From Roseibium suaedae (GTDB lineage Bacteria > Pseudomonadota > Alphaproteobacteria > Rhizobiales > Stappiaceae): a DNA stretch of 64,000 bases. The notes under the pieces are model-generated. The model was not told the DNA's origin. It saw only the letters and a list, made by a program, of their open reading frames with translations, and made no database searches. The translations under genes and the position numbers were made by a program. The DNA is taken from contig NZ_FRBW01000001.1 in assembly GCF_900142725.1 (NCBI RefSeq), positions 1,116,001 to 1,180,000 of the forward strand, written 5' to 3'. Positions 8,397 to 16,478 of the stretch are shown in pieces (the first letter of the stretch is position 1; each line of letters begins with the position of its first letter).

Positions 8397-9581
8397 TTAC
8401 TGCTTGCCGGGAAGCTTGCGTGCGCCGGAGGCGTATTCGCTGTCTTCCCAAACAACCCACTGGCCGCTCTGAGCGACGTAGGGGGTGATCAGGGCCACGG
8501 TGTTCTGGCCATGATCGTCAAAGGTGATCGGGCCGGTGATGGACTCGTGATCCTTCACGGTTGCCATGTAGGCAACGATCTTCTTGCGGTCCGGACCGAC
8601 TTCCTCGATGGCATCCATCAGCAGGCTCGTCGCGGCGAAGGCGAAGGGGCCATAGGCTTCCGGCGCGCTGTCGTAGCCTGCCTTTTCATATTCGCTCAGG
8701 AAGAAGGCGCCGCCCGGCAGCTTTTCCGCAGGAGCCCCTTCCAGGAAGGTAACGGATCCTTCGGCAAGCTCCCCTCCGAGGCCTTCAAAATAGGCGTCGG
8801 ACTTGATGCCGGACACGCCCTGGAAGACGGCTTTGATGCCGAGCTTGTCCATCTGCTGGCGCACGCGCACACCCAGCGGGGTGAGGCCAGCGAAATAGAC
8901 AACATCCGGATTGAGCTGCTTGATCTGGGTGAGCTCGGCGGTGAAGTCCTGCTGATCGGAGGTCACGCCGAAAGCGCCGAGGATCTTGCCGCCACCTTCT
9001 TCCAGATACTTGGTGAAGTAGGTGTTGTGGCCCTTGCCGTAGTCGGTGGTGTCGTGGATCACGGCCCAGGTCTTGTAGCCCTGTTCGAGCATGAACTTCG
9101 CGGCGGTCTCGTTCTGGTTGATCATGGTCCCGTTGACGCGGGTGATCTCGCCATATTCGTTGCCATAGGTGATGTCCGGGAGAACCGCGCCCCAGACCGT
9201 CATCGGCAGGCCGAACTTATGGTAGACGTCCACGGTGCCCATGGCCACGGCCGAGCAATAGTGGGCAATTGCGCCAACGACCTTGCGGTTTGCGGCAAGT
9301 TTCGTGGCCACCTGCACGCCGACGTTCGGCTTGCACTCGTCGTCCAGCGCTTCGATTTCGTAGGTGTATTTCGCATTCGGATCGGCATTGCGCAGCTTGA
9401 CGGCAAGGTCTGCCGAATTGCGGCCGCCCAGACCGATGGAGGACACGCCGCCGGTCAGCGGTCCGATGAAGCCGATGTGAACAGTGTCCTTGGCGAAGGC
9501 CGGGCCAGTGGCCAGCAGGCTGGCGGCGGTGGCTGCAGCCAGTGTAAGTCTTTGCGTTTTACGCACAAACCTGGAATTCAT
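8397..9581 (-). CDS. ABC transporter periplasmic substrate-binding protein, LivK/amide-binding type
   Basis: 394 residues with a Sec signal peptide of ~30 (basic start, LAAATAASLLATGPAFA then KD). The mature part begins VHIGFIGPLTGGVSSIG, typical of the type I periplasmic-binding fold used by LivJ/LivK and amide-binding proteins. First gene of the leftward operon. The ligand is not predictable. The downstream deacylase and amidase suggest an N-acyl or amide substrate rather than plain branched-chain amino acids. Promoter and operator are in the 223-bp gap shared with the divergent XRE-cupin regulator. Confidence 0.93.
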   Translation of the reverse strand: MNSRFVRKTQRLTLAAATAASLLATGPAFAKDTVHIGFIGPLTGGVSSIGLGGRNSADLAVKLRNADPNAKYTYEIEALDDECKPNVGVQVATKLAANRKVVGAIAHYCSAVAMGTVDVYHKFGLPMTVWGAVLPDITYGNEYGEITRVNGTMINQNETAAKFMLEQGYKTWAVIHDTTDYGKGHNTYFTKYLEEGGGKILGAFGVTSDQQDFTAELTQIKQLNPDVVYFAGLTPLGVRVRQQMDKLGIKAVFQGVSGIKSDAYFEGLGGELAEGSVTFLEGAPAEKLPGGAFFLSEYEKAGYDSAPEAYGPFAFAATSLLMDAIEEVGPDRKKIVAYMATVKDHESITGPITFDDHGQNTVALITPYVAQSGQWVVWEDSEYASGARKLPGKQ

Positions 9582-9641
9582 TGCATTGTCCCTCTGTGGT
9601 ATCTGCGATAGCGTTGCTGAGATCGCCTTCTTTGGGCGACT

Positions 9642-9757
9642 TGAATGGCATTCATGCCTTGGGGAGGGAGCCTGACAAAAGTTTGAATGACATTCAACTT
9701 TTTAAAAATGACTGACTATAAAAAGTGAATGAATTTCAATTTTTGAATTGCAATTGA
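9642..9757. promoter_or_regulatory. Cluster of palindromic operator-like sites between the transporter operon and its divergent regulator
   Basis: The shared promoter region carries repeated copies of one palindrome: TGAATGGCATTCA (9642-9654), TTGAATGACATTCAA (9683-9697) and a degenerate TGAATGAATTTCA (9726-9738). A related AATTGCAATT follows at 9746-9755. Spacing between the first two centres is ~42 bp and between the next two also ~42 bp, close to four helical turns. The obvious candidate protein is the XRE-cupin regulator encoded just downstream at 9805. The sites are seen; the binding partner is inferred. Confidence 0.7.
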
Positions 9758-9804
9758 GCAATGAACGGCACCTTGAGCGCAAAAAATAATCAGGCGGAAC
9801 CCGC

Positions 9805-10494
9805 ATGACCCAACACCACAAGCCGGCCTCCGGTCCGGCGTCAGCACTTCCGGAGGATGCCGGAGAGGAAGATTCTCTGGTGCTGGCAACGGGCCTTGGT
9901 GATGCGGAGCCCTTGCATGGCATGGCCCTGTCCGATCTCGGCGCCAGGGTGCGCGAGGCGCGCAAGGCCAAGAAGATGACCCTCAAGGCCGTCGCGGCCG
10001 AAGTCGGCTGTTCGCCGTCCATGCTGTCTAAGATCGAGACGGAGCAGGCGACCCCTTCCTTGCGGACGCTGCACCGGATCGTGGCCGTGCTTGATACCTC
10101 CATCGTGCATCTTTTCGGGGCCGATCCCGCGCCGGAAGGTGAGGAGATCAGCATCATCCGCGCCAGTGGCCGCCCCTCGGTTCGGGTCCGGCGCGAAGGC
10201 GGGGGCGGGGCCATTCTGCTCGAACGCCTGTCACCGACCTTTCCCGATCTGATGCTGGACGCCAACATCCACACGCTGGAACCGGGGGCAGAGAGCGGCG
10301 GGGATATTCATCACGCCGGTCAGGAAGTCGGCTATGTGCTGCAGGGAACTGCGGAACTGATCGTGGCCGGCAAGACCTATGTGCTGGGTCCCGGCGACAG
10401 TTTCTACTTCGCCTCCACCTTGCCGCACCGCTACCGGAACATCGATAAGGGCGTGACCCGGATACTCTGGGTCGCCACACCTGCCACGTTCTGA
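9805..10494 (+). CDS. XRE-family transcriptional regulator with C-terminal cupin sensor
   Basis: 229 residues. A Cro/C1 helix-turn-helix (~45-105: LGARVREARKAKKMTLKAVA onward, ending IVHLFG) is followed by a small-molecule-binding cupin barrel (~150-225, with IHHAGQEVGYVLQG and LGPGDSFYF). This architecture is common for local regulators of amino-acid or polyamine catabolism (PuuR/SutR type). It is divergent from the transporter operon and probably binds the TGAATGNCATTCA palindromes between them. The inducer is unknown. Confidence 0.92.
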   Translation: MTQHHKPASGPASALPEDAGEEDSLVLATGLGDAEPLHGMALSDLGARVREARKAKKMTLKAVAAEVGCSPSMLSKIETEQATPSLRTLHRIVAVLDTSIVHLFGADPAPEGEEISIIRASGRPSVRVRREGGGGAILLERLSPTFPDLMLDANIHTLEPGAESGGDIHHAGQEVGYVLQGTAELIVAGKTYVLGPGDSFYFASTLPHRYRNIDKGVTRILWVATPATF

Positions 10495-10677
10495 GCCCCG
10501 GAGCTGTACCTAGATCTGGATCTCGAAAGAGAATTCCGCCCGGCCGCACTTACGAAAAGCGCTTCATCGGCTTATTCTGCCCTGATCTGGGGCTCTCAGG
10601 TTCCTGCTTTCAACAGGCAGACCTGAGTGCTCGAAAACGGGCTTTCCGCCGCAAGATCTGTATCCGGAGACTGTCCC

Positions 10678-11082
10678 ATGAGCTATCTGACGATCTACAA
10701 GGCCGGGTCGCGGCCGACACAGCGGGCCAATCCGGAGTATTTCACCGGCACGGTCTGGATGGAGCCGGTGATCGATGCGCCGGGACCGGCGCGGATTTCC
10801 GCAGCGAAAGTCATGTTCGAGCCCGGTGCGCGGACGAACTGGCACACGCACCCCTATGGCCAGACCCTCCAGGTGCTGACGGGGGCGGGCTATGTGCAGG
10901 TGGAAGGGCAGGACCGGCTGGATATTCTGCCGGGCGACACGGTCTGGATTCCCCCGCATATCAAGCATTGGCATGGGGCACGGGCGGACTGCGTGATGGT
11001 TCATCTGGCACTGCAGGAAAAGGAAGGTGCCTCGGCTGCCGACTGGCTCGAGCCGGTCAGCGACAAGGACTATGCCGGATAG
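10678..11082 (+). CDS. Single-domain cupin protein
   Basis: 134 residues from the ATG after TATCCGGAGACTGTCCC; the longer frame with 17 more residues lacks a ribosome site. It is a single cupin barrel with the metal-binding motif WHTHPYGQTLQVLTG (~55-70) and a second His at GDTVWIPPHIKHWHGA. The family includes carboxymuconolactone-decarboxylase-like cupins and (R)-mandelonitrile-lyase-like cupins. The enzymatic role is not known. It lies ~185 bp after the XRE-cupin regulator and ~105 bp before an FAD monooxygenase, on the same strand. Confidence 0.85.
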   Translation: MSYLTIYKAGSRPTQRANPEYFTGTVWMEPVIDAPGPARISAAKVMFEPGARTNWHTHPYGQTLQVLTGAGYVQVEGQDRLDILPGDTVWIPPHIKHWHGARADCVMVHLALQEKEGASAADWLEPVSDKDYAG

Positions 11083-11188
11083 GTGTTTTTGAGGGCAGGT
11101 GGCCTTTGCCCCGGCACGCCAATGGCAGTTGGGCACAGCCGGTTTCTTCCGGTCTTTTGACCGTGTTTGTTTGTATCTGGATTCCTTT

Positions 11189-12334
11189 ATGAAAATTGCG
11201 ATCGCCGGCGCCGGTATCGGCGGCCTTGCCGCTGCCACGCTTCTTTCCCGCGCGGGCCATGAGGTCTCCGTTTTCGAGCAGTTCCTGTCACCTGCCCCCG
11301 TTGGGTCTGGGCTGATGATCCAGTCCGCAGGCCTTGCTGTTCTGGACAGATTGGGCGCAGGCCCGGCGGTGCGGGAGATGAGTGCTCCGGTCAACCGGAT
11401 CCTCGGGCGTTCTGCCAGCTCCGGTCGGCGGGTGCTGGATGTGCATTACGGCAAGGAGACCGGGCGGGGCATTCACCGTGCAGCCCTGTTTCAGGCGCTC
11501 CATGATCAGGCACAAGGCGAAGACATCCGCTGGATGACCGGTCACAAGATCACGGGAGCCGAAAAGGGGAGGCTCCTGTTCGAGGGGCAGGCGCAGAGCG
11601 AGCGCTTCGATCTGATCGTGGACGCCTCCGGCGCATCTTCCGCCCTGTCCCCCATGCGCCCGAAGCCGCTGCCATTCGGCGCTGTCTGGGGCACGCTTGA
11701 CTGGGTTGAGGGCGCGATGCCGGAGGATCACCTGTCCCAGCGCTATCTGCGGGCCGACAGGATGATCGGCATCCTGCCCGTTGGTGTCCTGCCCGGCGGA
11801 ACGGTCAGGAAAGCCGCGTTCTTCTGGTCCCTGCCGCAAGACGGTCATGAGGCCTGGCGCGCCCGCGGCCTTGGCCCCTGGAAGGAGGAGGCGCTTTCTC
11901 TGTGGCCTGAAGTTGCTCCCTATCTGGACCAGATCACCGACACCAGCCAGTTGACCATGGCCCGCTACAGCCACGGAACGCTTTCACGCCCCTATGAGGA
12001 TGGCATTGTCTTCATCGGCGATGCGGCCCGGCGGGCGAGCCCGCAACTGGGGCAGGGGGCGAACATGGCTTTACTGGATGCTGCCGCTCTCGCGGATGCA
12101 CTGGAGCGGCTGCCGCTCAATCAGGCCTTGCCCGCCTATGCCCGGCGGCGGCGTTGGCACATCCGGATCTATCAGCTGATCAGCGCCATGTTCACGCCAG
12201 CCTATCAAAGCGACAGCAGGCTCCTGCCGCCGATCCGGGACAATCTTCTGTTCCCGCTCAGCCAGGTGCCGCCCATGCCGTTTTTGCTCAGGCAGCTGGT
12301 GTCGGGGCAGCTGTTCCTGCCCCGGCAACGGTGA
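11189..12334 (+). CDS. FAD-dependent monooxygenase (aromatic hydroxylase family)
   Basis: 381 residues from the ATG at 11189, chosen because the FAD-binding Rossmann start MKIAIAGAGIGGLAAATLL must be N-terminal. GxGxxG is at ~7-12, and the FAD-contacting FIGDAARRASPQLGQGAN motif lies near 270-287. The family (UbiH/PHBH-like) uses NAD(P)H and oxygen to hydroxylate aromatic or related compounds. It converges with the histidine kinase gene, only 15 bp apart. Substrate unknown. Confidence 0.88.
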   Translation: MKIAIAGAGIGGLAAATLLSRAGHEVSVFEQFLSPAPVGSGLMIQSAGLAVLDRLGAGPAVREMSAPVNRILGRSASSGRRVLDVHYGKETGRGIHRAALFQALHDQAQGEDIRWMTGHKITGAEKGRLLFEGQAQSERFDLIVDASGASSALSPMRPKPLPFGAVWGTLDWVEGAMPEDHLSQRYLRADRMIGILPVGVLPGGTVRKAAFFWSLPQDGHEAWRARGLGPWKEEALSLWPEVAPYLDQITDTSQLTMARYSHGTLSRPYEDGIVFIGDAARRASPQLGQGANMALLDAAALADALERLPLNQALPAYARRRRWHIRIYQLISAMFTPAYQSDSRLLPPIRDNLLFPLSQVPPMPFLLRQLVSGQLFLPRQR

Positions 12335-12349
12335 CCCGCAGGCGCAGGG

Positions 12350-13831
12350 TCACTCCACCGGGAGACGGATTTCCGCTTCCAGTCCCCCTTCCGGATGGTT
12401 CCGGAGCGTGATGGTTCCGCCGTGGGCGTGGATGATGGAGCGGGCGATGGCAAGGCCAAGGCCGATGCCGCCGGTTTCCTCGCTGCGGGATTCCTCCAGC
12501 CGGACGAACGGTTCGAACACATCCGACACGCGGTCGGGAGGAATGCCCGGCCCCTGATCCCGGATGCGGATCAGCGCTTCCTTGCCTGCGGTCGACAGGT
12601 CGATGCGCACCGCCGAGCCGTAGCGGATGCCGTTTTCGATGATATTGCGCAAGGCCCGTTTGAGGGCAAGTGGCCGGCAGATGGCGAAGACTGGGCTGCT
12701 GGCCTCGCTCAAGGCTGCGTCGTGGCCAAGTTCCGTCTGGTCGCAGACCAGCCCGTCCAGCAGGTCCTTGAGGTCCGTTCTTGCGGTTTCCTCGCGGGTT
12801 GCCTCGTCCCGGGCGAAGGACAGGGTGGCCTCGGTCATCTGCGCCATTTCTTCCAGCGTCTCGATGATTTTTTCCCGGTTTTCGTCATCCTCGATGAATT
12901 CCGCCCGCAGGCGCAAAGACGTGATTGGCGTCCTGAGGTCATGGCTGATGGCGGCCAGCATGCGGGTGCGGTCGCTGACGAACCGGGTCAACCGGTCGCG
13001 CATGTCGTTGAAGGCGCCGGTCAGAGCACGGAATTCCGTCGGCCCGTTCAGCGGCAGCGGCGGCACATCTTCGCCCCTGCCAAAGCGGTCGGCGGAGCGG
13101 GCAAGCTCGCGCAAGGGGCGAGATATCCGGCGCATGGCAAGCGCGACGATCAGGATGATGGCCGCAATCGACAGGCTCATCTGCAGGGCCAGCGGCAGGA
13201 TGCTTGGCGGAGCCGGGCGATAGTCGGTCGCCATGTTGAACCATGAGCCATTGGCCAGTTTGATCGACAGGGTCAGGTCGATCTGGGGACGTCCCCGCTC
13301 GTCGTCCCGGTGGAAATTGCGGGCGGCCAGCCGCTTTTCCCTGAGGTCCTCGCGCTGGGCATCGCTCAGATCACGCTGGGCGCGCTGGGCACGCAGCTCG
13401 CGGGCGGTGTCGGCACCGAGAAGGCGGCGGGTCACGCCTGCGCCCTTGCGGATGAAATCCAGGTCGATCCGCACTTCCCTTGAAGGGATGAACTGGGCGG
13501 AGACATAGTTCTGCAGGTCGATTTCGGACGGCTTGCTCGCAGGCTTTGCCACCACCGGCTCCGGGCCGATCCAGAAGGCGGCGCTGCGGCTGGAAGAGGC
13601 TTCGAGAATGCGCGGGTGCAGGGAGACCGGCGTGTCCTCAATCAGTTTCGTCAGGGAAACGGAGCGGGACAACACATTGTCTCTGGCGGCTTCCATCAAG
13701 GCAAGGCGCCGCTCGTCGTGAAAGGCCCACAGGCTGATTGCCTGGGCCGTCACGACTGCCAGCACCAGAAGGGTGATCAACTGGCCGCCCAGGGTGGAGG
13801 GCAGCAATGCGCGGAGAAAGCGCTTGATCAT
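12350..13831 (-). CDS. Membrane sensor histidine kinase, EnvZ/OmpR type
   Basis: 493 residues. TM1 is ~13-34 and TM2 ~211-233, bounding a ~175-residue periplasmic sensor region rich in Arg/Asp/Glu (RAQRAQRDLSDAQREDLREK). A HAMP domain follows. The HisKA phospho-acceptor is H297 in AAISHDLRTPITSL, and the ATP-binding domain has RNIIENGIRYG (N box), DQGPGIPP (G1) and GGIGLGLAI (G2). The start overlaps the response-regulator stop by 4 bases (ATGA). The signal sensed is not evident. It is divergent from the EF-hand protein gene together with its regulator. Confidence 0.95.
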   Translation of the reverse strand: MIKRFLRALLPSTLGGQLITLLVLAVVTAQAISLWAFHDERRLALMEAARDNVLSRSVSLTKLIEDTPVSLHPRILEASSSRSAAFWIGPEPVVAKPASKPSEIDLQNYVSAQFIPSREVRIDLDFIRKGAGVTRRLLGADTARELRAQRAQRDLSDAQREDLREKRLAARNFHRDDERGRPQIDLTLSIKLANGSWFNMATDYRPAPPSILPLALQMSLSIAAIILIVALAMRRISRPLRELARSADRFGRGEDVPPLPLNGPTEFRALTGAFNDMRDRLTRFVSDRTRMLAAISHDLRTPITSLRLRAEFIEDDENREKIIETLEEMAQMTEATLSFARDEATREETARTDLKDLLDGLVCDQTELGHDAALSEASSPVFAICRPLALKRALRNIIENGIRYGSAVRIDLSTAGKEALIRIRDQGPGIPPDRVSDVFEPFVRLEESRSEETGGIGLGLAIARSIIHAHGGTITLRNHPEGGLEAEIRLPVE

Positions 13832-14556
13832 GCTGCATTGTCCTCAACCGCTGCGGTGAACATATAGCCGCCGCCCCAGACGGTCTTGATCAGCTTCGGG
13901 TCCTTGACGTCTTCCTCGATCTTCCGGCGCAGGCGCGAGACCTGGTTGTCGATCGACCGGTCGAAGACATTGGGCGTGCGGCCGCTGGTCAGGTCCAGCA
14001 GCTGGTCCCGGTTCAGAACCATCTTTGGACGTTTCAGGAAAGCGCAGAGCAGCTGGAACTCGCCGCTGGAAAGCGCAACTGGCTCGCCTTGCGGATTGAA
14101 CAGCTCACGGCGCGGGACATTCAGCACCCAGCCGTCGAAGCCCAGGGTCTCCTGGCTGACCGGATCCCGGTCCTTCGGCACCTGATTGACCCGGCGCAGC
14201 ACCGCGCGGATGCGTGCCAGCAATTCGCGCGGATTGAACGGCTTGGTGACATAATCATCTGCGCCGATCTCCAGCCCGATCACCCGGTCCGTGTCTTCCG
14301 CCATGGCTGTGAGGAGGATCACCGGCATGCTTTCCGCATTGACCAGGTGGCGGCAGAGGGACAGTCCGTCCTCGCCGGGCATCATGATGTCCAGGACAAC
14401 GAGATCGACAGCCGCCGCCTTCAGCGCCTTGCGCGCATGGGCAGCGCTTTCCGCCGTGGAGGCCCTGAAGCCGTTCTTGACCAGATAACGGGCAAGGGTC
14501 TCGCGGATGTCCCGATGGTCGTCCACGACCAGAATATGGGGGTTGGGCTCAGTCAC
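13828..14556 (-). CDS. Response regulator, OmpR/PhoB family
   Basis: 242 residues, GTG start after CCGGAGAGACAG. The receiver domain has D12/D13, phospho-acceptor D56 in LVVLDIMMPGEDG, and the KPF lysine. The C-terminal winged helix (~140-240) has the DRSIDNQVSRLRRKIEED recognition region. Partner of the adjacent kinase. The 205-bp gap to the divergent EF-hand gene makes that gene a likely target, which is an inference from position. Confidence 0.95.
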   Translation of the reverse strand: MTEPNPHILVVDDHRDIRETLARYLVKNGFRASTAESAAHARKALKAAAVDLVVLDIMMPGEDGLSLCRHLVNAESMPVILLTAMAEDTDRVIGLEIGADDYVTKPFNPRELLARIRAVLRRVNQVPKDRDPVSQETLGFDGWVLNVPRRELFNPQGEPVALSSGEFQLLCAFLKRPKMVLNRDQLLDLTSGRTPNVFDRSIDNQVSRLRRKIEEDVKDPKLIKTVWGGGYMFTAAVEDNAA

Positions 14557-14761
14557 CTGTCTCTCCGGGTTGCTGTCATTTTCTGTCTAGTTCCTGAGAT
14601 AAGGTCAGGGAAAGCTTGGTGTTTGGTGAAATTGTAACAAGATGTACCGCTGTTCGTCATGGAGACAGACAGGTACACTTGGCCCCTCATCCAAGGGTAT
14701 TTCTGCGACAAACATTCCCTAGGTTAGGATCGTCAAGACGTACCACTAGGAGTTCATAACC

Positions 14762-15889
14762 ATGAAACCGTTCAGGACAATTGCAATTGCGGCACTGGCC
14801 GCTGGCGTCGCCGGCTCCGCAGTCACCGCCTTCGCCCAGGGGGGCGGCGATTGGGCCGGTGGAGCGCAGATGCATGGCAAGGGCCCGATGGGCTGGCACA
14901 AGGGTGGTAAAGGCCCGGGCCGGGACCGGGGTGCCAAGCACATTTTTGAAAAATTCGATCAGAATGGGGATGGCGTCATCACCCAGGATGAAGTCAATGC
15001 CGTCATCGAAGCCCGCTTCAAGGCCGCTGACAAGGACGGCAACGGGTCCGTGACCCTTGATGAGTTCAGCGAGGCAGCCCTGGCCGAATCCAAGCCGATG
15101 CAGGTGCGGATGTTCCAGCACCTCGACCGGGATGGGGACGGCACGGTCACCACGGAAGAGTTCAACAAGGCCACCGACCGCATGTTCAGCCGTCTGGACC
15201 GGGATGGCGACGGCTTCCTCGCCCCGGCACCGCGCGGTGCAGGCGGAAAGGACAAGCCCGCTGGTGAAGCTGGCAAGGACAAGCCTGCGAATGGCCGGGA
15301 CGGGGACCGGGATGGTGACCGCGATGGCAAGGGCCGCCGCGACCGTGATGGCATGATGCCCGGAATGGGACATGGTATGGGCCATGGAATGGGCATGGGC
15401 CCAATGGGCGGCGGCATGTTTGCCTTGCTCGCCCAGTTCGACACCGATCAGGACGGCAAGGTCAGCCGCGAAGAATTCGATGCTGGCCGGGCGAAGTTCT
15501 TTGCCCTTGCCGACACGGACGGTTCCGGCGGGTTCTCCCTGCAGGACTTCCCGGCCATCTGGCTGGAAGTGACCAAGCCGCACACGGTCCGCATGTTCCA
15601 GCGGCTCGACCAGGACGGTGACCTGGGTCTGACCCAGGAGGAAATGGCCGGTCCGATGGCGAATTTCGTCGAGGACATGGACCGCAACGGCGACGGTGTC
15701 GTCACCAAGGCTGACTTCCGTCATGGCAAGCGCCATGGCAAGGACGGCCGCGATGGCGACCGTGGAGGCCGTCATGGTGAGCGTCACGGCGATCGCCATG
15801 GAGAACGTCATGGAGACCGGGGCGGTGAAGGCCGTCACGGCAAGGGAATGTGGTTCCATGGCGGCGGCGAACCGGATCAGGACAACTGA
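14762..15889 (+). CDS. Exported protein with eight EF-hand-like loops and His/Gly-rich tail
   Basis: 375 residues with a signal peptide (~1-25, ending VTAFA-QG). Two blocks of four EF-hand loops are visible. Block 1 is at 66-77, 90-101, 122-133 and a degenerate one at 146-157. Block 2 is at 227-238, 251-262, 283-294 and 307-318. Between them lies a charged stretch (GDRDGDRDGKGRRDRDG) and a Met/His/Gly stretch (GMGHGMGHGMGMG, ~201-213). The last ~55 residues alternate RHGE/RHGD/GRHG and could bind transition metals. Calcium binding in the periplasm or outside the cell is predicted; the role is unknown. Start follows CTAGGAGTTCATAACC. Divergent from a two-component system. Confidence 0.88.
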   Translation: MKPFRTIAIAALAAGVAGSAVTAFAQGGGDWAGGAQMHGKGPMGWHKGGKGPGRDRGAKHIFEKFDQNGDGVITQDEVNAVIEARFKAADKDGNGSVTLDEFSEAALAESKPMQVRMFQHLDRDGDGTVTTEEFNKATDRMFSRLDRDGDGFLAPAPRGAGGKDKPAGEAGKDKPANGRDGDRDGDRDGKGRRDRDGMMPGMGHGMGHGMGMGPMGGGMFALLAQFDTDQDGKVSREEFDAGRAKFFALADTDGSGGFSLQDFPAIWLEVTKPHTVRMFQRLDQDGDLGLTQEEMAGPMANFVEDMDRNGDGVVTKADFRHGKRHGKDGRDGDRGGRHGERHGDRHGERHGDRGGEGRHGKGMWFHGGGEPDQDN

Positions 15890-15919
15890 GGTCCGGATCG
15901 TCTAATCCCGAGTGATGGA

Positions 15920-15953
15920 GAAGGGGCGCTTTGCGCCCCTTCTGCTTTTTTGA
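15920..15953 (+). terminator. Rho-independent terminator of the EF-hand gene
   Basis: AGAAGGGGCGC-TTT-GCGCCCCTTCT stem-loop followed by GCTTTTTTG, ~30 bp after the stop codon. Confidence 0.88.
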
Positions 15954-15992
15954 CAGGGCAATAGCCTCTTGAAAGCCTTGAGCTTTCCTGGG

Positions 15993-16036
15993 TTTTTTGA
16001 ATGCGCCGCACTGTGTGCGGTGCACATTCAAAAAAA
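15993..16036. terminator. Second, AT-flanked hairpin, bidirectional terminator-like
   Basis: An almost symmetric structure. TTTTTTGAATG on the left mirrors CATTCAAAAAA on the right, with an inner CCGCAC-TGT-GTGCGG stem. It has a T-run for either direction of transcription. It lies between the EF-hand terminator and the ornithine decarboxylase leader, where it may insulate the leader. Confidence 0.6.
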
Positions 16037-16084
16037 TGCGCGTCACCTGAAATTTCCTCTTGAATCGAGGGGCAAATAAGCGCA

Positions 16085-16470
16085 TCTACGGGGTGCCCAA
16101 ATTCGCACGTGCCCGTGGTCGTCCACGTAGAAGTGCCAAACTTCTGACGGGGCCGCTGATGATCCATCAAGGGATGGCTCAGCAAACCGGACGGCTTAAA
16201 GCAACGACGTAAGAGGGCCTTTTAGTCTCTGCCGGGGTTCCATCCTCCGGGGTCACTTTTGAGGCACTTATTACATCATTGCCAGACGTGCGGTTCGGTC
16301 TTCCGATCCAATCAACGGCATCACACGCGGGTAAGCGTCCGGTCACCGTTTGTCCAACGGTCCCGTCGCCCAACCGTCGCCATATGCAAGCGCTTGCCTT
16401 CCCGGTTCCACCTCGGGGGATCGTACGCTCTTACATCTGGCTACCTGCGACGTGAAGTTGAATTGACGGG
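16085..16470 (+). ncRNA. speF leader: speF-type leader RNA upstream of ornithine decarboxylase
   Basis: A ~390-nt gap with no credible gene precedes the decarboxylase. It contains many short stems, for example TCTACG (16085-16090) with CGTAGA (16126-16131), plus the conserved-looking stretch CCGTCGCCCAACCGTCGCCA (16366-16385) followed by TATGCAAGCGCTTGCC. The speF motif is an established cis-regulatory candidate found upstream of this same gene in alphaproteobacteria. Position, length and these elements match it. I assigned it from recall of the family, not from a covariance search. The boundaries are approximate. Confidence 0.6.
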
Positions 16471-16478
16471 AGTACCCG

